Source: Hexactinellida sp. DTS-2022 (taxonomy: Eukaryota > Porifera > Hexactinellida). Taken from it: a stretch of DNA of 64,000 nt. Where the stretch lies: NCBI GenBank assembly GCA_028753945.1, contig JAPNXP010000012.1, positions 4,610,501-4,674,500 on the forward strand, read 5' to 3'. The first letter of the stretch is position 1. Each line of letters starts with the position of its first letter. Below the pieces are notes generated by a model. The model saw only the letters and a program-made list of their open reading frames with translations, was not told where the DNA came from and did no database searches. Shown here one piece after another: positions 1 to 10,504 of the stretch. A program made the translations under genes and the position numbers.

Positions 1-39
1 CCAAGGTAATTAATATGCTGCTTAACTATCAATTCTTAC

Positions 40-332
40 TTGTATGCTTTGCTTAGAGCTTCGAATGCCAGCTGTGCCTTATCTTTATTGTCTATGTTCT
101 TGTCCGGATGGATTATTATCGAGAGTCGCCGGTACACCGTCTTGATCTCTCCGATCTCCGCTTCCGGGGGCACCTGCAGCACCTCGTAGGGGTTGAGGTT
201 GAAGTAGGAAGCTCCTTGCTTGGTCAGTCGCTCTATCTGCTTATCCGCGGTCAGCACGGAGTCCCTATGCTCTATCGTCTTAACCTCTTTCATGAAGTCA
301 GCCAGAGTGCTCTCGGAGTTCCCTTCTGCCAT
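40..332 (-). CDS. DNAJC8: DNAJC8-like J protein, 5' exon (partial at window edge)
   Basis: First coding exon of a splicing-associated J-domain protein (SPF31 family). The start at 332 gives MAEGNSESTLADFMKEV. The stretch around residues 23-50 (RDSVLTADKQIERLT, then SYFNLNPYEVLQV) is near-identical to animal DNAJC8, and the J domain has its HPD motif at residues 75-77. The exon ends at base 40 before a consensus donor GTAAG on the minus strand, splitting a Lys codon (293 nt, phase 2). The remaining exons lie below base 1. DNAJC8 is a nuclear protein found with spliceosomal components; the HPD is the Hsp70-stimulating tripeptide. Nothing odd is seen. Confidence 0.9.
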
Positions 333-734
333 CTAATGATAGGTAGCTAGAATGCGAGAAATACTATAGTACTGTACCGGGATAGTAGCTCTCATTATTT
401 AATGAGGCTACGTTATTTCACAATTGTTTCTCAAGAAAATCGTTTAGAACAAGTCTCATTTAGGCGCGGAACGCGAAAAACGAGATTCCCATTGACCACA
501 AAATGAGTAAATTAGCCGCGTATGTGCGAAATCGAGGCGCGCAGGAATATTTACCTGATCAAAGCCTGTTTCGGAAGTTGATTGCTAGTTTTTAATATAT
601 TTGAATGTTCTCAGAAATTCGTTGAATATTTTATTGAGTGTGAACACATTACACAGCATTATAAATATGTTAGATAAATAAGATAATTCGAGTGGATCAG
701 CTGATTGGCAAGGGAGAGTGTATAAGAGATCGGT
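333..734. other. Intergenic gap, no gene seen
   Basis: AT-rich spacer between the DNAJC8 start and the SPMAP2-like stop. It presumably holds the DNAJC8 promoter. No clear repeat or RNA gene was recognised. Confidence 0.5.
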
Positions 735-1853
735 CTACTTTCTGAGTCGCTCCAGCGGGTCTGCCAGATCGTCCAGGCGCTTTGAGGTCTTAGCTTTCAG
801 TGCGGTTGAGGAAACCTTGAAAGCGTCAGGGTTGAATTGCAGGTGGTCCATGGTCTCCCGCTTGATAGGCTTGGCTAACTCCTCAAGACGGTTCGAAGCG
901 ACTGCGAAGAGGGAGGCCTGGTTGACGGGCCACTCGACGTCCCTGGAGGGCTGGTACCTGTCCGAGAGAGACTTGCTCTTGCTCAGGTCGATGGTGCGGG
1001 AAGACGCGTTGGCGGTCTTCGCCATTTCTGACACCTCCCACTGCGGGGGCCGCACCTTCTCGGGATATCGGTGCTTGGGGGCCGCCAGCTCCAGAACGCG
1101 CTCCCCCGCGGCGTGCGCCTTCGCGGCTCTGCTCACCGCGCTCTGCACGGGCCGCGGCTCCTTATAATCGGAGTGCGTCCCTTTCGCGGAGGCGAGACGA
1201 GCGGTGTGTGGGCGCAGGCCAGCGGAGCGGGCGCAGTCGCTCACCTGCCAGATCGGAGAGGAGCGTCCGCAAGAGAACGAGTTGGTAGGCCGATCCATGG
1301 TATCGATGAAGTCCTGAGGGGGGGTCTTGTGCTCCGCGAGTTGCAGCAAGCGGCCAGTGGGCCGGGCCATCAGCGCCGTCTGTCCCACCTCCCAAATGGG
1401 GGAGGAGCGCCCGCAGGAGAAGGCGTGCTCGGAGATGTGCTCCGTCTCCTCCCGGAAGTTCTTCTTGCAGAGCGACAGTTCCTCCACGCGCGCGGAGGGG
1501 TTGGCAGTGAGGGCGTAGCGACTGATGGGGCGGATCGGCTCCTGGTTCCCCCAGCGCAGCTCCGGCCAGAAGGAGGTCTCCCAGGTGGACTTGGTCTGCT
1601 TGGGGAAGGAGAGCGTCAGGAAGCGCGTGGGGGCGGGCGAGCTCTTGACCCGACGCACGTGCGGCATGTGCGAGCGATGCGCCTCCACGCAACTGAAAGC
1701 CAGCTGTCTCGGCTTATGGGACTTGGAGTGAGGAACTGTTTTAGAAGCGCTGCTGGGCTTGTTGGCAGTGTCAGAAATAGAACCGTCACTCTGTGACAGT
1801 TTGCGGGACTTCTTCACACCCTCTGAGTTGTTAGAAACGGCGGAAGAAGGCAT
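735..1853 (-). CDS. SPMAP2/THEG-repeat protein
   Basis: Single-exon protein of 372 aa. From about residue 100 it contains a series of roughly 35-40-residue THEG-type repeats: a Trp-containing segment (PIWEVGQTALMA, PIWQVSDCARSA, PQWEVSEMAKTA, VEWPVNQASLFA) followed by an Arg-x-x-x-Leu-(Ser/Ala)-x-(Pro)-Lys segment (ARVEELSLCKK, RVLELAAPKH, RLEELAKPIK, RLDDLADP). In mammals this family (THEG, SPMAP2) is testis-specific and binds sperm flagellar microtubules. The N-terminal 80 residues are Ser/Lys-rich and look unstructured. The start at 1853 is the first ATG of the frame. A role in sperm or ciliated cells is inferred from the family only. Confidence 0.8.
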   Translation of the reverse strand: MPSSAVSNNSEGVKKSRKLSQSDGSISDTANKPSSASKTVPHSKSHKPRQLAFSCVEAHRSHMPHVRRVKSSPAPTRFLTLSFPKQTKSTWETSFWPELRWGNQEPIRPISRYALTANPSARVEELSLCKKNFREETEHISEHAFSCGRSSPIWEVGQTALMARPTGRLLQLAEHKTPPQDFIDTMDRPTNSFSCGRSSPIWQVSDCARSAGLRPHTARLASAKGTHSDYKEPRPVQSAVSRAAKAHAAGERVLELAAPKHRYPEKVRPPQWEVSEMAKTANASSRTIDLSKSKSLSDRYQPSRDVEWPVNQASLFAVASNRLEELAKPIKRETMDHLQFNPDAFKVSSTALKAKTSKRLDDLADPLERLRK

Positions 1854-3283
1854 AGCTATTCATGAACAGAATCCTTAGTTTCAAAATTTACGTAATTAAT
1901 TCAAGTTGCAATAATGATCAACTACAGGAGTACTTCCTTATGTTCCGGGTGTAGACCAAGTGACAGGGTATCTTTGAAATGGAATTATCACAGTTTATAC
2001 CCATGAATACCAGCAACTTATTATAGTCTTCTCAAACGTCATTGAAAGCTATTTGAATGAATCTAACTGACAAACGTTTGTGACCTGATGTACCGAACGG
2101 TCGCTGCTAGGGATATTAGTTACTACGTGTATGCTAATAATTATCTCCCTAATACCAGAAAACCATATTGGAATTACAAATCTTTCCTACGAGTCTTCAG
2201 GGCTGATAGTAGTCTCCGAGAGCTAGTTTCCCAAACAGACTTCGAGGTTTGGTGAAATAACTCCGGCATATTTTGAGTTGGGTTGCATAAACCCACAGAA
2301 TGTACACTAGCACAATGTTGTCTATTATCATTTCCCCACTCGTAACTCCACATAATTACTACAAAGATTCATGTAATTTCGGTCATTTGCGAGCAGGTGT
2401 TTGAAGTTCATGTTGATGATGTACTCTATGCTTAAGCCAAACCAGTCTTGTCCAATACCAACCAAACCAGGATACGGCGTTGAGATTTTGGTTGGGACTA
2501 GGATCGGATTGGGAATTGCTTTATTGATGTCTCATAGCTTGTTACCCTAATCATGGTTCCATTAGTTTACTACTGTCTTCAATAAACGATTGATAGAATT
2601 GCAATAAAAAGGTATTTGGATTGGTAAAGATTTCCTTTTCTGTTTTGTCTAACTACCTCTGTAATGAAATTATCTCAAATATGCCTTTTGGCCCCTACGT
2701 AGTCGGCAGATAAAAAGATCAAAACCTCACTTTGTTTACTGTTGTATTTTGAAAATTGCAAGATTTACTAAATAATAACTATGATTATTATTTGATTATA
2801 TCAGGGTTATTTCAGGTATTCTTCAGAATAACTGCATTGCTGTAATTCCTAAATATACCATAAATTAACGCAAATTTGATTTGTAATAGTATATATGAAT
2901 ATTTCAACGTAATAAAATGCTTTGTTAAATAATCAAAACCAGTTCCTTCTACAGTTCTACCATCTTATAATGAAATTTACGATACTTTTCAGTAAAACAC
3001 AAGCTAAGAAAACACACGAGATGCATCAAATCATAGTTCAATGCAGTTCGGTATGGTGGACTACTATAAACTGCTTATACAAATAGATTTCTCGTTATAA
3101 CATTTTTCATAAATTTGTATGCTATTTAGACGAACTTGCTAATAGAGAAATAAAATTAACAAATGCTCGCTTGTGGGCTGAAAGTAACTTGCTATACAAT
3201 TGTTTCTAAACATAAATAATAATAGCTACAAAGAATAATATTCACCACTATAAAGCCTTTTATACACTATCTACAGGAAGGTC
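1854..3283. other. Intergenic, no gene seen
   Basis: 1.4 kb of AT-rich DNA between the SPMAP2-like start and the NUDT18 stop. No convincing coding potential on either strand and no inverted-repeat element that I could delimit. Confidence 0.5.
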
Positions 3284-4195
3284 TTAGTTAAAGTATATGT
3301 CGAGTGGAATAGCTTTACCAATGAGTCTATCAACCTTCCTTCTCATGCCCCCCTCCACCACGGGGTACCAGCCTGCATGCGGGACGTACTCCTCCAATAC
3401 AACTGCGAGAGTTAGGCACACCCCATCTCTCTCCCCGCCTGTGTGGTCCACACCTGCGACCCCAACTATCTTCGGGTTTGCTTTCTCCTCCTTCAGAATC
3501 TTCCTTACTATCTCGCACACATTTTGTTTAATCTTGCCTTCTGGAGGCACCTGCAAGACAGGCAGACACCTGTTCTCATTGAGTAGCACCTGCGCTACTT
3601 CTCCTAGCTTACTAACACAGACCAGCCTAACAACAAAGAACTTGTACGGCGTTGGCAGGGGCATATACTCTAGTTTGTCACCGCCTGAGAGCCATTTCTG
3701 CGCACAGTCGATAAGAGGGATTATATCCCACGCGCGCAGACTGAGCGTGACACTGTAGCTCTTCAGATCAAACCATCCCGCTTGCAGGGACTCCTTATCT
3801 GCTCTCTCCACAGTCTTCAGGTCTCCTCCTACCGCTCTGCAGTAGAAAGCGAATCTCATCCATCTCCCCCCTCCCGCCTCTACCATGAGAAGCGACAGAG
3901 GCTGCACCTGCAGGCCCGTCTCCTCCAGGACCTCCCTCTCGCAGCCCTGCTCTATCGACTCGCCGGGCTCCATGCGGCCGCATGGCAGGTACCACGTGCC
4001 CCGACAGGATTCCTTGGCTTCCTGCATAAGCAGGACCTTACCGTCCTGTATGCAAACACCTGCTACGATGTAGCAGATGTCCCTCTTCACCTTCACGGGG
4101 GTACCCACCTCTACCGCGGGGCAGAGGGGGACCGCATACGACTTGTAGTCAAGAACAGAGGCTAGTTCCTCCAATCCACTGTCTCTCACAGCCAC
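3284..4195 (-). CDS. NUDT18: Nudix hydrolase, NUDT18 (MTH3)-like
   Basis: Single-exon, 303 aa (human NUDT18 is about 323). A complete Nudix box fills residues 73-95: G73, five residues, E79, seven residues, R87-E88-V89, E91-E92, G94-L95, so all catalytic and metal-binding positions are present. It is preceded by the family-typical KESCRGTWYLPCGRM. The C-terminal half (after about residue 150) is colinear with NUDT18, including the DHTGGERDGVCLTLAVV segment. NUDT18 hydrolyses oxidised guanine nucleoside diphosphates such as 8-oxo-dGDP, cleaning the nucleotide pool. The start at 4195 gives an N-terminus of similar length to the human protein. Assignment to NUDT18 rather than a generic Nudix protein rests on whole-length similarity. 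Confidence 0.88.
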   Translation of the reverse strand: MAVRDSGLEELASVLDYKSYAVPLCPAVEVGTPVKVKRDICYIVAGVCIQDGKVLLMQEAKESCRGTWYLPCGRMEPGESIEQGCEREVLEETGLQVQPLSLLMVEAGGGRWMRFAFYCRAVGGDLKTVERADKESLQAGWFDLKSYSVTLSLRAWDIIPLIDCAQKWLSGGDKLEYMPLPTPYKFFVVRLVCVSKLGEVAQVLLNENRCLPVLQVPPEGKIKQNVCEIVRKILKEEKANPKIVGVAGVDHTGGERDGVCLTLAVVLEEYVPHAGWYPVVEGGMRRKVDRLIGKAIPLDIYFN

Positions 4196-5017
4196 TAATT
4201 GAGGTTATAATTATCCAGTTCACACTTAATTAATATCCTTAGTATAAACAATTGGTCACAGATGAAAATATGTAGTATAATATCATTTTTCATTCAAAAA
4301 AACCGTAACTCATCATATGTGCATATATAATTCATGTCTCAATCGATTTGTATTTTAAAATAGTAAAGATTATTTGAATAATTATATAAGAAGAGATTTA
4401 TCAATAGTTTATTAATATTTTACAAAACTTGTTATCTCCATAAATGTAGGAATATTATCAATTCTGTCCATCTTCAATGAAAGTATTCAGTTGTAATAAG
4501 AATATAAAATCTACTAGGAGGAATGTTGTTAGGTCTTGGCTGAAAGAACACTTTTGTACAAAAGACAGAATTCTTTGTTGATAGAAAAACAAGATTTGAA
4601 TAATTATAGTGTAATACGTAATACAAATATAAAATCTACTGTTTAATTCTACTCAATAAAACTTTGGCTATAAACAAGATTAAATATTATAATATACTAT
4701 CACAGACTTGAAATTAATTATAAACTGAATCATCCATTTTTATTACAGTCAGGCCTGCTTATTGTAAACGATTTTTCTGTAATAAGTTGAATTTGCGTAC
4801 CATGAAGTCTCTCTATTAGGAAGACAAATTTTGGTCCATGACTTTTCAAAATAAAAGAACCGAACGGACTTGCTCACTAATAAGTACACCCATGAATTAA
4901 TTATCAACAATTAAAGAGCGCAAATAATAAATATGGGATACTAATATAGTATTACAAATAAATAAAAGTATAATTAGATATACTTTATTATAATATCACT
5001 CAAAACGTTTTCACAGT
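4196..5017. other. Intergenic, no gene seen
   Basis: AT-rich spacer of about 0.8 kb. No repeat family or coding exon was recognised. It should contain the NUDT18 promoter and the 3' end of the upstream gene. Confidence 0.5.
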
Positions 5018-6811
5018 TTATTGAAGTTCATCCATTCCATTACATTCAATTACATGTCCTAAACCTTTCACAATAAATGCATACTCAGCAGCAGCTAGAT
5101 TGGCTAATGTAGGAATTCTAAACGGAGCTGGCTTGAAGCGGCCCAAGAGCTCTTGCATGTAGAAACGTAGCTCGTCATTGTTTGCATAACGCCAGGAAAG
5201 GAAGATCAGGTATCCGTACAGGTCTTCCGATAGGAACAATTTCCGGTTTTCTTCCTGCATTAGCATAGCAGATAGCAGAAGCTTAGCGCACCTAAGGTAC
5301 GCCTTGAGCAGTTTGCCATCATTAACAGACTCGATAATGATAGGGGAGTTATTAGAAATAAAGAATAAGTCAATAAATGGTACCATGGACGCCCAAGATG
5401 TCTGTTTATCTACCTCAGAATTAGCTAAATTACGAGCAGTGTTGAACATAGCAAAGTCATTGAAGTACTGCACAAACGTTTGCACGTCATATCCCTGTGG
5501 GATCTTGAAGTCTGGGCTCTTCAACACATACATGAAGAACAGAATGAGTGTGTAGGTGAGGTCTAGATCGGCCACAGCTCGGAAGTTGATATCATCGATT
5601 TCTTTCTTGATTGTCTCCAGGACATGCGCTTCCAGCATGTAGCGAGGCACGAAGTAGCACGAAGCCAGCGAGAGCAGCAACCCGCCGATCACAGTAGCCA
5701 TGAAAGAGCTGTCTGTATCGCAAAACATATTAGCTATGCCGTTCAGGAGTTCTTGGTTAGTACCGATTACTCTTTGTCCGTGCGGAAACTCCCCAAACCC
5801 CGCGATCAGCCCCAGAGCAGCATACTTTGTCTCCTCATCCGTACGTGGGTCCATGAACACGTCAAGAGCCATGATGTGCACGTCTCGATTGAACAGGTAC
5901 ATCCGCTCAGCCCAGTTCTCGCCGAAGTCCCACAGCGTGAGCATGCAGGCCCGCTGAGTGCCGTAATCGAACACAGCAATCGCCCAGTGCCACACCTCAA
6001 TGATGCTATCCACCAAATCCTCCTGGATCAGGTATAAGCGCTGACAGAGCGTCCCTTCGTCCCTCCAGGGGAGAAGGATGTTAGTGTACATGTAGTTGAG
6101 GCACCACTTCACGGCATTGGCATCATTCCGCATCTGGTCTACCGAGTAGGGAAAGGAAGATGCTTTGCCCGGTTCGGGGCTGGTAGTGCCGCCAGAAGTA
6201 GTACTCCTAGAGCCCCGCTTGCCTATATCCTTCAATTTCAACTTTTTCAATAGTCTTGATAAACTTGGTTTACGGAAGTACTTATGTTTCTTGTGATTAT
6301 TATTTGTTGTATTGTTTGGAACTATTATGTTCGAATCCGTTTCTGAGTTGGGTCTGCCGGAAAAATACTGGCTACAAAATCTTGAAATGGATTGACCTTG
6401 CCTAACGAGGTGTCCCAGCTTATCCTCGCTACACCGTCCGAAATATTCCAGTTTGAGCTGGTCTCCCTCTCTGAGAGAGACGTCGAGAGACAGAGACTGT
6501 CTGTCAAACAGAACCATCTCCTTGACAGACAGCCGCAGCTGACAGATGATAGGAATATTCAGCTTTTCAGAGATCAGCTGCTTCAGGTCCTTCACAGTCT
6601 CGGGTAACTCTTTGAGTACCAACAGCTCTGAGTGTCTGCGGTCTGTCTCCACGCAGTAGCATTGCAGGGTGAGAGAGGCGGGTAGAGCGAGTCTGCAGCG
6701 GGTAAAATTAATATATGGGATTTTCTCAAATGAATCCGATGCAATCGAGTCAAGAGTTGTACAAGAAATGCTAATAGATCCGTCCGTAGCGTTGGGATAT
6801 TTTGATGCCAT
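5018..6811 (-). CDS. Unrecognised protein with ubiquitin-like domain and helical C-terminal half
   Basis: Single-exon, 597 aa. I do not recognise the family. Residues about 48-130 look like a ubiquitin-like fold: beta segment LTLQCYCVE, then LLVLKELPETVKDLKQLISEKL, a strand with QLRLSVKEMVLFD, then SLREGDQLKLEY. A basic, Asn/Ser-rich linker (residues 150-215) follows. The remaining 380 residues are almost entirely alpha-helical with repeated hydrophobic helices, resembling an armadillo/HEAT-type solenoid (for example around TKYAALGLIAGFGEFP and SFMATVIGGLLLSLAS). No catalytic motif, signal peptide or membrane segment is evident. An adaptor role is only a guess. The start ATG at 6811 is the first in frame. 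Confidence 0.75.
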   Translation of the reverse strand: MASKYPNATDGSISISCTTLDSIASDSFEKIPYINFTRCRLALPASLTLQCYCVETDRRHSELLVLKELPETVKDLKQLISEKLNIPIICQLRLSVKEMVLFDRQSLSLDVSLREGDQLKLEYFGRCSEDKLGHLVRQGQSISRFCSQYFSGRPNSETDSNIIVPNNTTNNNHKKHKYFRKPSLSRLLKKLKLKDIGKRGSRSTTSGGTTSPEPGKASSFPYSVDQMRNDANAVKWCLNYMYTNILLPWRDEGTLCQRLYLIQEDLVDSIIEVWHWAIAVFDYGTQRACMLTLWDFGENWAERMYLFNRDVHIMALDVFMDPRTDEETKYAALGLIAGFGEFPHGQRVIGTNQELLNGIANMFCDTDSSFMATVIGGLLLSLASCYFVPRYMLEAHVLETIKKEIDDINFRAVADLDLTYTLILFFMYVLKSPDFKIPQGYDVQTFVQYFNDFAMFNTARNLANSEVDKQTSWASMVPFIDLFFISNNSPIIIESVNDGKLLKAYLRCAKLLLSAMLMQEENRKLFLSEDLYGYLIFLSWRYANNDELRFYMQELLGRFKPAPFRIPTLANLAAAEYAFIVKGLGHVIECNGMDELQ

Positions 6812-6991
6812 GTAGCTTTAATTAAATACACAATAGTTTTACTATACAAAAATAAGAAACAGTGAATTTATAGTTGAATATTTTGTAAGTAAAAGTATGC
6901 ATCATGTATCCACAATGACTCCACATCAATAAAGTTAAATAAATAGGGTTTGAGTTGAAAAAAAGGGTTTTAAAAAATCAATTTGACATTA

Positions 6992-7146
6992 CATGAACTC
7001 CCGTTATAACGAAGTCGGATATAACGAAATGGAGATTTTCCCCCAGAGCATTAAATGCATTAATTATTATCAGCTTATAACGAATACCCAGATATAACGA
7101 AGGGATTTATTGGTCCCAAGCACTTCTTTATAACGAGAGTTGGCTG
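6992..7146. mobile_element. Palindromic TA-flanked MITE (GTTATAACG family), A-end left, B-end right
   Basis: About 155 bp bounded by TA on both sides. The left end reads as a degraded CAGTGAACTCCCGTTATAACG; the right end reverse-complements to a CAGCCAACTCTCGTTATAAA-like sequence. The interior contains GGAGATTTTCCCCCAGA on the left and GGTCCCAAGCACTT on the right. Those two signatures recur in other copies of the window (9577-9725, 22650-22778, ends of 22054-26656). TA target and CAGT ends suggest the Tc1/mariner-pogo group. No coding capacity. Confidence 0.75.
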
Positions 7147-7397
7147 TATTTCGGTTATAAGCAAAAGTACATAAAGAAATATAAATACGCATACTAGTCT
7201 GAGCTCTGAGTATCCAATTATGTGGTTAATTAATTAATTAATACTATATTAGATTAGACACTAGATTACATATTGTTATTGTTCCAATTAAATATTCATG
7301 TTCCAATTCAATATTCATGATTAGCAGATAACTTTCTAAATAAATCTACTGACTGTTCCAAGAAATTAACTGGCCTAAAGCAGCCTAAAGCAGGAAC

Positions 7398-7464
7398 CAG
7401 GGGCGGTGGGAGAGTGAGGCCAGGTTAAAATTAATGTTAGTGAGAGCCACCAGTGGCGCCACTG
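7398..7464. mobile_element. 67-bp hAT-type MITE
   Basis: Starts CAGGGGCGGTGG and ends CCAGTGGCGCCACTG. Flanked by GCAGGAAC (7390-7397) and GTAGGAAC (7465-7472), a 7/8 match in an 8-bp target duplication, as expected for hAT transposition. No coding capacity. Confidence 0.6.
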
Positions 7465-8963
7465 GTAGGAACCAAGTATAAATACATCTGTAAAAACTTT
7501 TCTAAGTTTTAAGTGAATAGAATTCTGAATTGAGGCTTGCAATCAATATTAAAATTAAGAATTATGTTATTCGAAAGGAACTGCCGCAGATAATTTTGTG
7601 TATTTGTCCAGAATTCCTTTCTAATAGTATCAATTATAGTTGCATATTTTAATAATTCACCATTTTGTGAATGGAGGGAAATCTACTCTAATCTACTCTC
7701 AGATTCGCCACATGCCAACAACAATTGCGAAATTGGTGGAATTATGATGATATGAATACGACATTCAAACACATTTGGCAGATAGTGTCAATTGTATACT
7801 ATAACAATCATACAAACAACTTTGTCGATCTCAGTCGATCTCGAAAGATACGTTGATGGGTTAGACTCTTGAGTTGTTTCAGCCTCAATTTGATAAAAGA
7901 AATAGTGCCATTCAAAAATAATAGTCAAGTTGTAATTGATCGAAATGAAAGTTTTTATAAATAAATATTGTATTTCAACACTATTAAAATCTTAAATACT
8001 GTCGATGTTGATTCTGCATAATGAATTTTAATTTTTAAATAATTACAATTAAGTGTAAACTTAGTTTGGGAAAAAAACTAAGTAAATAACTTTGTTATAT
8101 TTAAGTAGAATAAACTTGAGAATACTTAATAAAACTAAATATACACTAGGTCAGTGGTTCCCAACCTGGGAGGAATTGGCCATCCTCGGGGAGGAATTCC
8201 ACATAGGTATGTTATGGGAGATGTTGTCAATCGGGAGATGTTGTCGAATCGCCAACATCTCCCGCGGGAGATGTTGGCGATTTACCATTATGGCTTCAGT
8301 TGTTTATAATTATGGTTTCTATTATTATAATATATATTATTAGTTAGCAAACTTATAATTTAGTTATCTAATTTCTCATATACGTAGTAATTAACCTGCA
8401 AAATACAAAGGTTTATCTTCTATATCTTGTATATTTATACTCAATAAAAATTTTGTCCGGAATTGATTGAGGAACTGGTAAGAGCTACAGACTTTGCATG
8501 GGTGTCGGAAATACCCATCTATAAACAACTTAGAATATCTAAGAGAAGTATCAACGACTTTATACATTTGTTTGTTTGTTTTGTTTTGACATATTTGTTC
8601 CGGCTGCAAATTGATTCCGGTCATAAATTGTTCGTTTAACAAATTAGTCCAGAACTATTTAGAGTATATATCAATTCTATGGCATGGCATGGGTTTGTCT
8701 ATTGCATAGCAAATTAGTTCCGGTTTAATTTATACCAGTAATCACACTTAGACGGTTTCTGTATGCAACACATAAGTGGAACTTTTGTAATTACCACCCA
8801 AATTTACAATTTTCCAGATACAACTATGTACCATCATAATCACATTTGAAAAACTTTGCTTAGGTTCAGTATTAATAAAATCATGTACTCTCGGCCTCTG
8901 GGAAGCATAAATATCAAGTTTGAAACCGCTCGAACCAATATCAGTATTCATGAATAGTTGCCC

Positions 8964-9278
8964 TACCGAATACGAATACTGAGATTCGGTTGAGTAACCG
9001 AATACTGATAATGATAATATTCGGTTCCTTCAACTGAATACGAATACTGATGATGTTCGCTTCTTTAAACCTAGTACTAATACTGATAATATTTGGTGCC
9101 CTAACCGAATATACGAATACTTATAATATTCGGCTGAAATAACCGAATATGAATACTGATGATATTCGGTCCGTCGGGCAACCGAATACTAATAATGATA
9201 TCAGGTTGGCAACCAAATATCAACTATTCGGCAAATAATATTCGGTTGAATCAAATATATCAGTATTCGGTTGCAACC
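8964..9278. repeat. Degenerate palindromic ACCGAATA/TATTCGGT array
   Basis: Roughly 315 bp inside the hAT element, made of imperfect units of about 35-40 bp. Each pairs an ACCGAATA start with a TATTCGGT end around AATACTGATAAT. Seven or eight diverged units are visible. Confidence 0.6.
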
Positions 9279-9576
9279 TTGATAAATACGTATTATCTGT
9301 GTGTACGTACTAACTGAATTAACCTTAGAAATAGGGTTTATAGTTTCGGGATTTCGGATTAAGATGCTATCTAATCTCGGGATTATTAATACAAGGTATG
9401 TATGATATTTTACTGGATTAATATTAAACAAGTCGTCTTTATTATACCAGCTTAGTTCTTAAACAGTCAGTATGAAAACGAATTTCGCATTTACAATTTA
9501 TAATAGGAATATGGTGAACTCTAGTAGAGATGCACCGGATCCACTTTTTTGAGATCCGGTCGGATCTGGTATATCC

Positions 9577-9725
9577 TTAAACTATTGTTATAACGAAGTG
9601 CTTGGGATCTGTAAATTCCTTCGTTATATCCGGATAATAATTAATGCATTTAGGCGGAGAAAATCTCCAATTCGTTGAAAGCAGTTATTTCGGTATATCC
9701 GACTTCGTTACAACGGGAGTTCACT
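9577..9725. mobile_element. Nested GTTATAACG-family MITE, B-end left, A-end right
   Basis: A copy of the 6992-7146 family in the opposite orientation inside the hAT element. The left half carries GAAGTGCTTGGGATCTG; the right end is CGGGAGTTCACTG followed by TA. The outermost left bases are degraded. Confidence 0.65.
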
Positions 9726-10504
9726 GTATTTATTGTTATCATTGACACAAAACAAAAAATTTATTGAGTATAAATATACAAGATATTAAAGATAAACCTT
9801 TGTATTTTGCAGGTTAATTACTACGTATATGAGAAATTAGATAACTTAATTATAAGTTAGCTAACTAATAATATATATTATAATAATAGAAACCATAATT
9901 ATAAACAACTGAAGCCATAATGGTAAATCGCCAACATCTCCCGCGGGAGATGTTGGCGATTCGACAACATCTCCCGATTGACAACATCTCCCATAACAGG
10001 TATACTTAGATATATTAATGCAATTTTCTGGATTACTTTGTCTCAATGAATGATTTAATCACTAAGTAATTAAAAATACCTTGCATTGATTATATTGACA
10101 GTTCTCTTTGACAGTATTATTTATATTTCACTTAGTTTTTCAGTTATTTCCATACCAAAATTCAACATTGTAATCCTGGGGGGAATTTTACAAAAATATA
10201 GCTTAGGGGCTAATATCCTGACTTTTTTGGAAAAGGTTGGGAACCACTGCACTATGGTAAATACTTAATTTAAGTTTAAGTTTTAAGTAGTTTAGTCTTT
10301 AGTGAATAAGGTCCCAGGTAATTATGGCTTATTGAATGTCTCCATGCCTTGGCCAAAACCAAATATTCAGTTAATTTTTCAAACACCTGGAGCAATTCTC
10401 ATTATTTTCCTTCAGTAATTAGCAATTTATTATACTATATTATACGTATAACAGCGTTACTGAAATAACATTACTCAGAAGATACAAAAAATACTTAGTA
10501 GAAC

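Larger units (their letters stand above)
8152..10249. mobile_element. Large non-autonomous hAT-type element with long inverted arms
   Basis: Terminal repeats CAGTGGTTCCCAACC (8152) and GGTTGGGAACCACTG (ending 10249) are the classic hAT ends. The flanking octamers CACTAGGT (8144-8151) and CACTATGG (10250-10257) agree at 6 of 8. Long inverted arms of about 300 bp (roughly 8200-8455 and 9765-10000) each contain a perfect palindrome in which CGCCAACATCTCCCG meets its own complement (near 8250-8284 and 9925-9959), plus further copies of CGGGAGATGTTG, which look like subterminal transposase-binding repeats. The right arm has about 200 bp missing from the left. The centre carries a repeat array and a nested MITE but no transposase. 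Confidence 0.8.

Noticed and set aside
1071-1796. 241-aa plus-strand frame opposite the SPMAP2-like gene
   Set aside because: Arg/Gly-rich shadow of the GC-rich coding strand; the minus frame carries recognisable THEG repeats.
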